Below the pieces are notes generated by a model. The model was given only the letters and a program-made list of their open reading frames with translations, was not told where the DNA came from and did no database searches. Positions 1-5,360 of a stretch of 5,376 bases of DNA are shown piece after piece (position 1 is the first letter of the stretch; each line of letters starts with the position of its first letter). Source of the stretch: JBELHJ01 sp042091495 (lineage in GTDB: Bacteria; Bacteroidota; Bacteroidia; Flavobacteriales; Flavobacteriaceae); assembly GCA_042091495.1 (NCBI GenBank), contig JBELHJ010000096.1:1-5376 (forward strand), read 5' to 3'. Made by a program: the position numbers and the translations under genes.

Positions 1-64
1 GTTAACCTACTTAAGAGGATTAGAAGTAGCTGAACTAAAAGAAGAGGATATGCCTATGGTTTAG
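1..64 (+). CDS. 3' end of a gene, possibly a tyrosine recombinase (partial)
   Basis: Only the last 20 sense codons and the TAG stop (62-64) are inside the window; the frame starts at base 2. The peptide begins L-T-Y-L-R-G-L-E and ends E-E-D-M-P-M-V. Many Bacteroidetes phage-type integrases end in a similar way: a Thr/Ile-Tyr-Leu around the catalytic Tyr, then about 15-20 mostly acidic residues. On that basis the TAC codon at 8-10 could encode the nucleophile. This is recognition from a very short tail, so another gene that serves as an insertion target is possible. The same coding end is repeated at 2470-2532, which is the main reason to regard it as a real and functionally important gene end. 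It points toward the five genes to its right, all of which run in the opposite direction. Confidence 0.5.
   Translation, partial: LTYLRGLEVAELKEEDMPMV
2..64 (+). repeat. Direct repeat copy 1, putative attachment site
   Basis: This 63-base segment matches 2470-2532 at 59 of 63 positions. The differences are at 2, 4, 46 and 53. Two of them change TTA to CTG (both Leu), one changes GAG to GAA (both Glu), and one changes CCT to ACT (Pro to Thr). Similarity stops directly after the stop codon. The left limit of this copy is unknown because the window begins here. Inside lies a perfect 6-base inverted repeat, CTACTT at 7-12 and AAGTAG at 24-29. As 10-base imperfect arms (5-14 and 22-31) around a 7-base centre, it has the layout of a tyrosine-recombinase core site. 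The function as an att site is inferred. Confidence 0.75.
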
Positions 65-105
65 TTTATTTAAAAATATGCATTAAAAAAATCATAGCTG
101 AAAGT

Positions 106-1263
106 TTATTGTCTTTTTAATTTATAATTAAACATATATTCTTTATCAATGTAGAACTCGTCCCAATTATAGTCTCTATCAGCGAAATTGAACATCATTT
201 TACCCCCCTCACCATGGTCTAAATTTAAAACATCATGTCCCAGTTCGTGGTAAAGTACGTACCACTTTTTTATTAAGCCCGAATTTTGCCAAGCACTCGG
301 ATCAACTCTAATTATAATTTTATCATCATCATTCATTCCATAAGCAAGAGCTATTACACCTTCATCCAATGGCTCAAAAGTAGCAGATAGAGTTTCGATT
401 TTTGGGACCTTTATATTACTGCGTTTACAGTCATCAAGAAAAAACTGGACCATTTCTTGTAAATCATAAGTATTTATGTCCTCAATATTAGTATCCCCTA
501 TATTGTCTCTGAGATTTTTCAAGGTATCCTTTTTATTTGAACTAACTGATTTCGAAAAGTCTGTAAGTCTAACCAGATCCTCCCAATGTGTGTCATTATG
601 TTGAAACCCTAAATATATGTGCCTGTTATAGCTCCCATCATTTCCTGGCACTAAATCGCTTCTTGTAGCATAGGAGAAAGTGCCATCAAAGGTGAAATCA
701 TTTTTTTTGTAATTATATTTTATTTCATCAACGTAAGAGTATTTATTTTCGTTATAAAGTTCGTAAAGCGGTTTTTCAAATACCTTTTTATTAGATACTA
801 TGTTATATTTTAATGAAATGTGATCAATAAGATATTTAATAGTTGAATTATTAAAATTGTTGATAGTTGAGCTACTAACATTAGAATATTCGATTAGATC
901 AATTTCAGTAATTACACAAATCTGAATTGCTTTCTCAAGATTGGTGCCCAAAAAGAAAACTTTTTTTACAATTGTACCAACAGACCAAGAGGGGAAAAAT
1001 GAATGGGGGTACTGATCCCTTAAGGATTTGGTTAGTATTATAAAATTGGCTGGATATGACTTTCGCATAATTTCGCCATCCTCTAACCTTAATAATTCAT
1101 AACCGAATTCTGTTGATTTAGATATTATATCTTTTACATAAAATATTTCTTCTGTCTGAGTTAAAAATCTAAAAGAATCGGATTTAAGTCTTTTTTTATA
1201 ATCTCTGGATTGAGAAAATCCTAAAATTGAAATTGACAAGAAAAATAAAACCTTTGCTTTCAT
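106..1263 (-). CDS. Exported zinc metallopeptidase-like protein (HELGH)
   Basis: A 385-residue protein with a clear signal peptide (about residues 1-18, ending G-F-S-Q) and no lipobox Cys, so probably periplasmic or secreted. The C-terminal part, from about residue 270, carries Y-H-E-L-G-H (His339, Glu340, His343) followed by D-V-L-N-L-D-H-G, then a Met-Met pair at 356-357. HExxH gives two zinc ligands and the general base; Asp349 or His350 is the likely third ligand, and the Met pair could form a metzincin-like Met-turn. Comparable HELGHD..N..HG..MM endings occur in uncharacterised flavobacterial peptidases. Residues 20-260 match nothing I recognise and may be a prodomain or a binding domain. 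The ATG start lies 7 bases after the stop of the upstream gene, so the two are almost certainly co-transcribed and this is the last gene of the unit. No convincing hairpin terminator follows it. Peptidase activity and substrate are not shown. Confidence 0.7.
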   Translation of the reverse strand: MKAKVLFFLSISILGFSQSRDYKKRLKSDSFRFLTQTEEIFYVKDIISKSTEFGYELLRLEDGEIMRKSYPANFIILTKSLRDQYPHSFFPSWSVGTIVKKVFFLGTNLEKAIQICVITEIDLIEYSNVSSSTINNFNNSTIKYLIDHISLKYNIVSNKKVFEKPLYELYNENKYSYVDEIKYNYKKNDFTFDGTFSYATRSDLVPGNDGSYNRHIYLGFQHNDTHWEDLVRLTDFSKSVSSNKKDTLKNLRDNIGDTNIEDINTYDLQEMVQFFLDDCKRSNIKVPKIETLSATFEPLDEGVIALAYGMNDDDKIIIRVDPSAWQNSGLIKKWYVLYHELGHDVLNLDHGEGGKMMFNFADRDYNWDEFYIDKEYMFNYKLKRQ

Positions 1264-1270
1264 GAATAGT

Positions 1271-2065
1271 TTAATTGTCTAACCATATTCTGTCATTGAA
1301 ATTTTTCAAAGACATGAAAAAGGGAATATTGAAAGGTTCTTTGTCGGCATAAGAGTCGCTAATTTTTATTGCCTCAATTAAAAAAAAGGCAGAAACTTTA
1401 TCATTCCAATCAGCATCATTATGCTTGGGTACTTTAATACTAATAAAATCAATTTTACCAGGCCCAAAAAAGGTAAAAATAAGTGTAGTCTCATCTGATA
1501 AAAATGAGGTAAAATTAGATGCAGTATATGTTTGCCAATCAGACACTTTATCTTTTGGACCTCCTCTAAATTTATATCTTGAAATATTTTCAAAATCCAT
1601 TTTTTTAATAAAATCTGGATTGTTCAAAAAACTATCTTTCATTTCTTTGAACATATTATAAGGCATACCTACTTGAATAGACTCGATAAGTCGAACCAAA
1701 ATATTATGTCGTTCAAGTTTGCTTATTTCTATTGAATAAGTGCCATCGTCATTCGTTTTGGTTACAAAAGGTAAAAAACGGTCATCACCCATTAAAAACC
1801 CAACTATTAAATTGTCTTTATTATAATCTTCTGATTTATCTTCTAAGTAAGAAGGTTTTATAAAAAGTGCTCTTCCATCCTCAAAATTATTTGTGTTAAT
1901 GTATTTATATTTTTCAGTAAACTCAGAAAAATCGGAAATTCTATTTTCTGCTAAAAGAGTTTTAATTGCAATTAATTCTTTTAGAGTTTGAGTGTAGAAA
2001 TTTTCTTGTGCAATTAATGAAAAACTTAAAAAAAAGAAAAAATATAAATGCGTTTTTTTATTCAT
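1271..2065 (-). CDS. Exported protein of unknown function
   Basis: A 264-residue protein that I do not recognise. It begins with M-N-K-K and a long Phe-rich hydrophobic stretch ending S-L-I-A-Q (residues 5-20), a typical Bacteroidetes signal peptide with cleavage expected just after it. There is no lipobox Cys, no further membrane segment and no C-terminal sorting domain. The mature part is mixed polar and hydrophobic, with a likely beta-rich C-terminal half (around residues 190-212, T-L-I-F-T-F-F-G-P-G-K-I-D-F-I-S-I) followed by a helix-like segment (about 223-238). It has no Cys and no recognisable catalytic motif. It starts with ATG 24 bases after the septoil-knot gene and ends 7 bases before the HELGH gene, so it is the middle gene of a three-gene operon. 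A role as partner or substrate of the peptidase is only a guess from that spacing. Confidence 0.75.
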   Translation of the reverse strand: MNKKTHLYFFFFLSFSLIAQENFYTQTLKELIAIKTLLAENRISDFSEFTEKYKYINTNNFEDGRALFIKPSYLEDKSEDYNKDNLIVGFLMGDDRFLPFVTKTNDDGTYSIEISKLERHNILVRLIESIQVGMPYNMFKEMKDSFLNNPDFIKKMDFENISRYKFRGGPKDKVSDWQTYTASNFTSFLSDETTLIFTFFGPGKIDFISIKVPKHNDADWNDKVSAFFLIEAIKISDSYADKEPFNIPFFMSLKNFNDRIWLDN

Positions 2066-2089
2066 ATTTTATATTAATTTGTTTGGATT

Positions 2090-2425
2090 TTAATATAATA
2101 AATATTTTTTAGAAGAATCTCTCCATCCAGCATCAAACTGTGAACCAACAAAATAGATTTTTAAATTAGCATCAAATTGTGAGTCTACAAAAAATATCTT
2201 CTTATGTGCATCAAATTGAGAATCAACAAAAAACCATTTACCATCGTTATTTCCAGCATCAAATTGTGAACCCACTCTATAAACCAAGAGATCTGCATCA
2301 AATTGAGAGTCTGTAACATAAACTTTTATATCTGCGTCAAATTGAGAGCTTACAGAAAATATTTTTTGAGCATTAGTTGATACGGTAAATAGGATAAACA
2401 ATAGAGTAATTGATAACTTCTTCAT
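2090..2425 (-). CDS. 7(1) septoil knot domain protein (DUF6150-like), exported
   Basis: A 111-residue protein: signal peptide M-K-K-L-S-I-T-L-L-F... ending T-N-A-Q (residues 1-20), then about 90 residues made of seven short beta-strand segments (such as K-V-Y-V-T-D, K-I-F-F-V-D, K-I-Y-F-V-G) separated by six identical S-Q-F-D-A motifs. The strand-turn rhythm, the longer third unit with N-D-G-K-W-F-F, and G-A-G-W-R-like closing residues (here D-A-G-W-R) match the small family named after its predicted 7(1) knot topology. The biochemical role of that family is, to my knowledge, unknown. A longer reading from a TTG at 2450-2452 is possible in frame, but the ATG at 2423-2425 is preferred: it puts the Lys-Lys of the signal peptide at the start, has an A-rich leader (T-T-A-A-A-A-A-G), and the TTG itself lies inside a likely promoter box. 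First gene of the three-gene unit. Confidence 0.85.
   Translation of the reverse strand: MKKLSITLLFILFTVSTNAQKIFSVSSQFDADIKVYVTDSQFDADLLVYRVGSQFDAGNNDGKWFFVDSQFDAHKKIFFVDSQFDANLKIYFVGSQFDAGWRDSSKKYLLY
2130..2347 (-). repeat. Six coding repeats encoding SQFDA
   Basis: On the + strand a 14-base unit close to gcatcaaattgtga starts at 2130, 2169, 2208, 2256, 2295 and 2334. Spacings are 39, 39, 48, 39 and 39 bases, so all are whole codons: five linkers give units of 13 residues and one gives 16. Each copy encodes the turn motif S-Q-F-D-A of the septoil-knot protein on the minus strand. The units differ at a few synonymous positions (for example ttgtga or ttgaga, gcg or gca), so selection acts on the peptide rather than on DNA identity. 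Confidence 0.9.
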
Positions 2426-2442
2426 CGCTAACTTTTTAAGCT

Positions 2443-2482
2443 TAAGTATCAAATATAATAAAAGTATCTCTGACCTACTTAA
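2443..2482 (-). promoter_or_regulatory. Possible promoter of the three-gene cassette operon
   Basis: On the minus strand TATATTTG (2457 down to 2450) is a full match to the Bacteroidetes -7 consensus TAnnTTTG. A start of transcription about six bases on would leave a leader of roughly 18 bases before the ATG at 2425. The -33 TTG is missing; the best candidate is a TTA at 2482-2480 with a 22-base spacer, and this lies inside direct-repeat copy 2. If real, the promoter straddles the cassette junction, so insertion would join its two halves. Read-through from the M48 gene on the right is the alternative source of transcription. Confidence 0.35.
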
Positions 2483-2532
2483 GAGGATTAGAAGTAGCTG
2501 AACTAAAAGAAGAAGATATGACTATGGTTTAG
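2470..2532 (+). repeat. Direct repeat copy 2, orphan gene 3' end
   Basis: A second copy of the gene end at 2-64, with the same reading frame, 19 of 20 residues identical and the same TAG stop (2530-2532). It has no gene body: going upstream, the frame meets a stop at 2443-2445 and there is no homology left of the repeat that can be judged. The inverted repeat CTACTT/AAGTAG is at 2475-2480 and 2492-2497. It sits in the 121-base gap between the M48-TPR gene (stop at 2547) and the septoil-knot gene, on the opposite strand. Preservation of frame and stop fits a former active end of the left-hand gene displaced by insertion of the 65-2532 unit. Confidence 0.8.
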
Positions 2533-2546
2533 GTGAAGTTATTTAT

Positions 2547-4034
2547 TTAGCGCATTCTGTTTATTCTTTTGTAGTTCTGAACATCTCCTATTGTTCTGTA
2601 AATATTTTCTAGTGTAGTAAGAACATCTGCATTGTTAGGGTTAATCTTGACCAATTGTTCCAAATATAGAACTGCTTCTAGAAACAAACCTTCGCGCTTA
2701 GCTTTAAGCTGGTCATACTTTCTATTTTCAGCAGCTGAAGTTCCCAAATTATTCATTTGTTTTACAATAGAAGATTCACCTTCTAAAATAACAGATGATA
2801 TGTTTAAATAAGAAGCCTCGTATGTGGGGTCTAATTCAATCGCCATTTTGTAATACGCGATAGCCTCGTCACGTTTACCCGCGTTACCGTTTACAACGCC
2901 AAGATTGTAATATAACATGGCATTATTTGGGTCAAGCACAATAGCTTCTTGCATAAGTGCACCAAACCGTGCCTCATCCCCAAGTTTAAGATATAAATCT
3001 GCTTCAGTCAAAATTAACCCAACATCTTTTGGGGAAAGTTTTCTAGCAAACTTCAAAAAATCCATTGCTAAATCGTTGAAACCTAAATTAATATAAATGA
3101 GGGATATGTTCTTGACTATCTCAGCTCTTCTTAATTTAACATCATAATTGTTATTGAATAAATACAAATAAGCTTTTAATGCTTCTCTGTATAAGCCCGC
3201 GTTGATATAACTTGATGCAGAAAAATAAAGATAATCTAATTCACCGCTGTAAATATATGCTAACTCAAATTGTTTTCCAGATTGTGAATAGTTGCCAAGC
3301 TGATTATTATTTACACCAGAATCAACATATGAATTTGCTTTATCTAAATCAATACTTAGCAATTCATAATTAATATTAAAAATTTCTGAGTCATTAGATT
3401 TATTATTTAAACTAGCTTTATAATCAATATTATTTGAGTTTCCGTTTCCTAATGCTTTTTTGTATCCTGAAACAATGGCGCTTAACCTCTTTTGTCTCGA
3501 CGGGTGGGTTGAATATGAATCATCCCCATCAGTTGATATTAAAGAAATGTTTTTTTTAATTTCTTCCAGTGGAGCACCAAGTTTTGCTAGTACAAAAGCA
3601 GCAAACTCATCAGCTTCAAGCTCTTGTTTTCTTCTTTTTTGAAGTGACTTTGGCTCTACTACTTTACCCAATGCTAGCAGGACGTCTATAGAATGTCCAT
3701 TAATATGATGTCCTACTTCGTGAGCCAAGACAGTCATACCAAACCAATTATTTGAATAAGAGTTAAGCTTATTTAAAAAAGCTTTGTCATAAAGTATATA
3801 TCTTAAACCCCTGTAGCTTATGGCTACCGCATTCTCTATTTCACTACACTGGGAAATAATAAAATTACGTTTAGCCCCAATTGTATTTAGTATTTTATCT
3901 AAAGCTTTTTCTGCTTCAATATTATTTGAAAAAGAATTCTCTTGAAGAGCAAGGCATAATTCGATGGACTCTTTTGTTTGAGCTAAAACTGATAAGTTTA
4001 TAAATATTAGCGAAGTAATAATAAATGTTCTCAT
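2547..4034 (-). CDS. Exported M48-family metallopeptidase with TPR repeats (BepA-like)
   Basis: A 495-residue protein. Signal peptide at about 1-19 (ending V-L-A-Q). The M48 catalytic part runs from about residue 25 to 195: H-E-V-G-H-H with His105, Glu106 and His109, then E-L-E-A-D (Glu138 the likely third zinc ligand, the ExxAD motif), then T-H-P-S-R at 176-180, a motif typical of the family. From about 245 to the end come TPR-like helical pairs; the clearest is at about 373-405 (Y-Y-N-L-G... ending A-I-E-L-D-P), with further candidates near 266-295, 303-334 and 448-482. The same architecture is seen in E. coli BepA, a periplasmic protease-chaperone for outer-membrane protein assembly, so quality control in the periplasm is a reasonable inference, not a demonstrated role. 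All catalytic residues are present. It follows the nuclease gene by 44 bases and ends 14 bases from repeat copy 2. Confidence 0.85.
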   Translation of the reverse strand: MRTFIITSLIFINLSVLAQTKESIELCLALQENSFSNNIEAEKALDKILNTIGAKRNFIISQCSEIENAVAISYRGLRYILYDKAFLNKLNSYSNNWFGMTVLAHEVGHHINGHSIDVLLALGKVVEPKSLQKRRKQELEADEFAAFVLAKLGAPLEEIKKNISLISTDGDDSYSTHPSRQKRLSAIVSGYKKALGNGNSNNIDYKASLNNKSNDSEIFNINYELLSIDLDKANSYVDSGVNNNQLGNYSQSGKQFELAYIYSGELDYLYFSASSYINAGLYREALKAYLYLFNNNYDVKLRRAEIVKNISLIYINLGFNDLAMDFLKFARKLSPKDVGLILTEADLYLKLGDEARFGALMQEAIVLDPNNAMLYYNLGVVNGNAGKRDEAIAYYKMAIELDPTYEASYLNISSVILEGESSIVKQMNNLGTSAAENRKYDQLKAKREGLFLEAVLYLEQLVKINPNNADVLTTLENIYRTIGDVQNYKRINRMR

Positions 4035-4054
4035 TAAAATTATTCTATTAATTT

Positions 4055-4070
4055 TTTTGATATATCAAAA
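4055..4070. repeat. 16-base perfect palindrome between two genes
   Basis: The sequence ttttgatatatcaaaa is its own reverse complement and lies in the 44-base gap between the nuclease and the M48 gene. It overlaps the downstream half of the -7 box of the promoter proposed for the M48 gene, so it could be an operator for a dimeric regulator. Its AT content makes a chance palindrome quite possible, and as a hairpin it has no stable loop or GC-rich stem, so a terminator is unlikely. Confidence 0.35.
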
Positions 4071-4094
4071 TTAAAAAATTATTTGTGCTGCCAA
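4066..4094 (-). promoter_or_regulatory. Bacteroidetes-type promoter for the M48-TPR gene
   Basis: On the minus strand TTG (4094-4092) is followed by 18 bases and then TAATTTTG (4073-4066). This is a full match to TTG-N17-23-TAnnTTTG, the housekeeping promoter pattern known from Flavobacterium and Bacteroides. The -33 box falls in the last codons of the nuclease gene (the Cys-Trp codons), the -7 box just past its stop. A start near 4060 would leave a leader of about 25 bases before the ATG. This suggests the M48 gene can be expressed without the nuclease gene. Confidence 0.55.
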
Positions 4095-5044
4095 CAATAC
4101 CTGCTCCCGCTAGATGCATTTCTCTTACATCTACTGCCTGATTTAGTATTTGCATTACATCTACCTACATAATTGTTCCTAGCTGGAGATGTATAGTCAC
4201 TTGATTGGCTTTGATGGGCATAACAATATTGGTTTTCGTTTTTGGTTTTGTTCTTGCACCTATTCCCATTTGTCTTCGCTATTCCTTTACATTGTAATGC
4301 AGTAGCTGTTGATGATTTGGAGGTTGTCGAGGAGGCCGAAAAATCCCACAAAGTAATATCAGATTTTGACTCAAGTTTGTTTTCCAAATCGTCATCTAAA
4401 TCATAAAAAAAGTCCACCCCAGTAAAACTCTCAATTTCATCTACTGACTTCACATAGCTTGATAGACCCATGCTAATTTTGGAATTTGGCATTACAAACC
4501 CAATCATCTTAGCTTCTTTTGGTGCATAAATAATTTTGTAAAAGTATCTAGGTACAGAAACTCCAGTAGAGCCTATTTTGGTCAATTCACCTGTTAAAAG
4601 TCCAGCAGTAACAATGTGTATTTCACTTGAATTAGCCCAACTTCTTACTAATGACTCCAACTTTTTCCATCCGCCGCGATTAAATGAAGGGTTTTGAGGG
4701 CTTATATTAGACATATAAAAAGACTCAGACATCGCTGTGTATGATGACTTCATGTCTCCAGCGGGAGCGAGATGTCCCCTGTCATAACCTGAATATTTAT
4801 AATCAGATGGTTTAGCTGAACCAGTGCTAACTGAATAATCCTCTTTAAAATTATTTGACCGCTCAATATTTCCGTTGGCTAGATTTGAGTTTAGCTTGTA
4901 ATAAACCCATTCTGCTTGTTCATGGGTCTCCACATAAGACAAGATATATCTTGAATGAGATGTTAATTCCCCACTATATGAATGCTGATACAAACCTTGC
5001 GCGAAGGCTACAACTGGAACAATTAAAAATGTAAGTTGCTTCAA
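4079..5044 (-). CDS. Exported DNA/RNA non-specific endonuclease with tandem Cys3His motifs
   Basis: A 321-residue protein. Short signal peptide (about 1-16, ending F-A-Q), so secreted or periplasmic. The nuclease domain covers about 17-235 and has the beta-beta-alpha-metal signature: Y-D-R-G-H-L-A-P-A-G-D with Asp88, Arg89 and catalytic His91, then S-N-I-S-P-Q and F-N-R-G-G-W with Asn122 (metal ligand) and Glu130. The Asn-Glu spacing of 8 equals that in Serratia nuclease (Asn119, Glu127). A Ser/Thr-rich linker follows (about 236-248), then two copies of a small Cys/His unit: Cys252, 263, 274 with His277, and Cys296, 306, 317 with His320, probable zinc sites resembling DUF5763. The start is TTG: upstream in frame a stop comes at 5060-5062 with no ATG between, and the next in-frame ATG (Met98) would lose the active-site His. 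Degradation of extracellular nucleic acid is the likely activity. First gene of a pair with the M48 gene. Confidence 0.88.
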   Translation of the reverse strand: MKQLTFLIVPVVAFAQGLYQHSYSGELTSHSRYILSYVETHEQAEWVYYKLNSNLANGNIERSNNFKEDYSVSTGSAKPSDYKYSGYDRGHLAPAGDMKSSYTAMSESFYMSNISPQNPSFNRGGWKKLESLVRSWANSSEIHIVTAGLLTGELTKIGSTGVSVPRYFYKIIYAPKEAKMIGFVMPNSKISMGLSSYVKSVDEIESFTGVDFFYDLDDDLENKLESKSDITLWDFSASSTTSKSSTATALQCKGIAKTNGNRCKNKTKNENQYCYAHQSQSSDYTSPARNNYVGRCNANTKSGSRCKRNASSGSRYCWQHK

Positions 5045-5085
5045 GTTTGGGTCAAATATTTATATTTAAGTTGACTTCTGACATT

Positions 5086-5259
5086 TTATAAGTCTAATTT
5101 TTCGAGAAATGACTCCACAATTTGAGATTTATACTTTGTAATTTCTTCTACTGTAATATCTTCAATCTCATATGAACTTGAATCACTACTGAAAGAAATT
5201 GTTTTTTTGGTTTTATCAATTCTAAGATAGCAAACGCCTTTTAAACAACCAAAGTGAAT
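5086..5259 (-). pseudogene. Start-less gene remnant, unknown function
   Basis: An open frame of 57 codons plus TAA on the minus strand, reading I-H-F-G-C-L-K-G-V-C-Y-L-R-I-D-K-T at its beginning and E-S-F-L-E-K-L-D-L at its end. The composition looks protein-like (alternating charged and hydrophobic residues, acidic helix near the end). But the frame is closed by TAA at 5260-5262 and contains no ATG, GTG or TTG start, and there is no ATG in any useful frame between it and the terminator at 5326-5355. It therefore looks like the 3' part of a gene that lost its front, perhaps at a recombination junction. It ends 41 bases before the nuclease start. A non-standard start such as ATT, or chance open frame, remain possible. 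I do not recognise a family. Confidence 0.4.
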
Positions 5260-5325
5260 TTAGTAAAATACTGTTTAGCGCTCAATTATATTTATTTCTT
5301 AATCTGTTATAGTTGAGTTTAATGC

Positions 5326-5355
5326 AAAAAAAAGAGTCACCATTTCTGATGACTC
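5326..5355 (-). terminator. Intrinsic terminator downstream of the tRNA
   Basis: Read on the minus strand, GAGTCA (5355-5350) pairs perfectly with TGACTC (5339-5334) around a 10-base loop that can add two more pairs, and is followed by eight T residues (5333-5326). It lies only a few bases after the 3' end of the tRNA and is placed to end tRNA transcription, which also shields the genes further left from that transcript. Confidence 0.8.
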
Positions 5356-5360
5356 GATTG

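Larger units (their letters stand above)
65..2532. mobile_element. Putative inserted cassette bounded by direct repeats
   Basis: This unit lies between the end of repeat copy 1 and the end of repeat copy 2, and carries three complete minus-strand genes with no recombinase or transposase of its own. Its only mobility-related feature is the repeated gene end. In the model, the unit arrived as a circle carrying one copy of the site, inserted at the 3' end of the left-hand gene, and left the former gene end at 2470-2532. No terminal inverted repeats or target-site duplication typical of an insertion sequence were seen. The edges are set by the repeats, so the exact crossover point could be anywhere in the shared stretch. 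The call depends entirely on the duplication and is otherwise unproven. Confidence 0.4.

Noticed and set aside
65..105. Possible terminator after the HELGH gene
   Set aside because: There is a T-rich run on the minus strand but no stem of more than about four pairs in front of it.
1378..1661. Overlapping open frames on both strands inside the 264-residue gene (minus 1378-1593 and plus 1425-1661)
   Set aside because: They lie wholly within a gene that has a signal peptide and good operon spacing; their products are low-complexity and hydrophobic with no plausible start context.
2130..2347. Six short repeats at nearly even spacing that look like a small CRISPR array
   Set aside because: The spacing is exactly 39 or 48 bases, the whole stretch is one open frame, and each unit encodes S-Q-F-D-A in a recognised beta-repeat protein.
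2426..2452. Longer form of the septoil-knot protein starting at TTG 2450-2452
   Set aside because: It would put nine charged and hydrophobic residues ahead of a standard M-K-K signal peptide, and the TTG is part of the -7 box TATATTTG.
65..2532. Insertion sequence or transposon
   Set aside because: No transposase gene, no terminal inverted repeats and no short target duplication are present; the only boundary signal is the repeated gene end.
3460..3642. Plus-strand open frame of 60 codons inside the M48 gene
   Set aside because: It is antisense to the M48 catalytic region with its conserved E-L-E-A-D and T-H-P-S-R motifs, and is Ser-rich as expected of a shadow frame.
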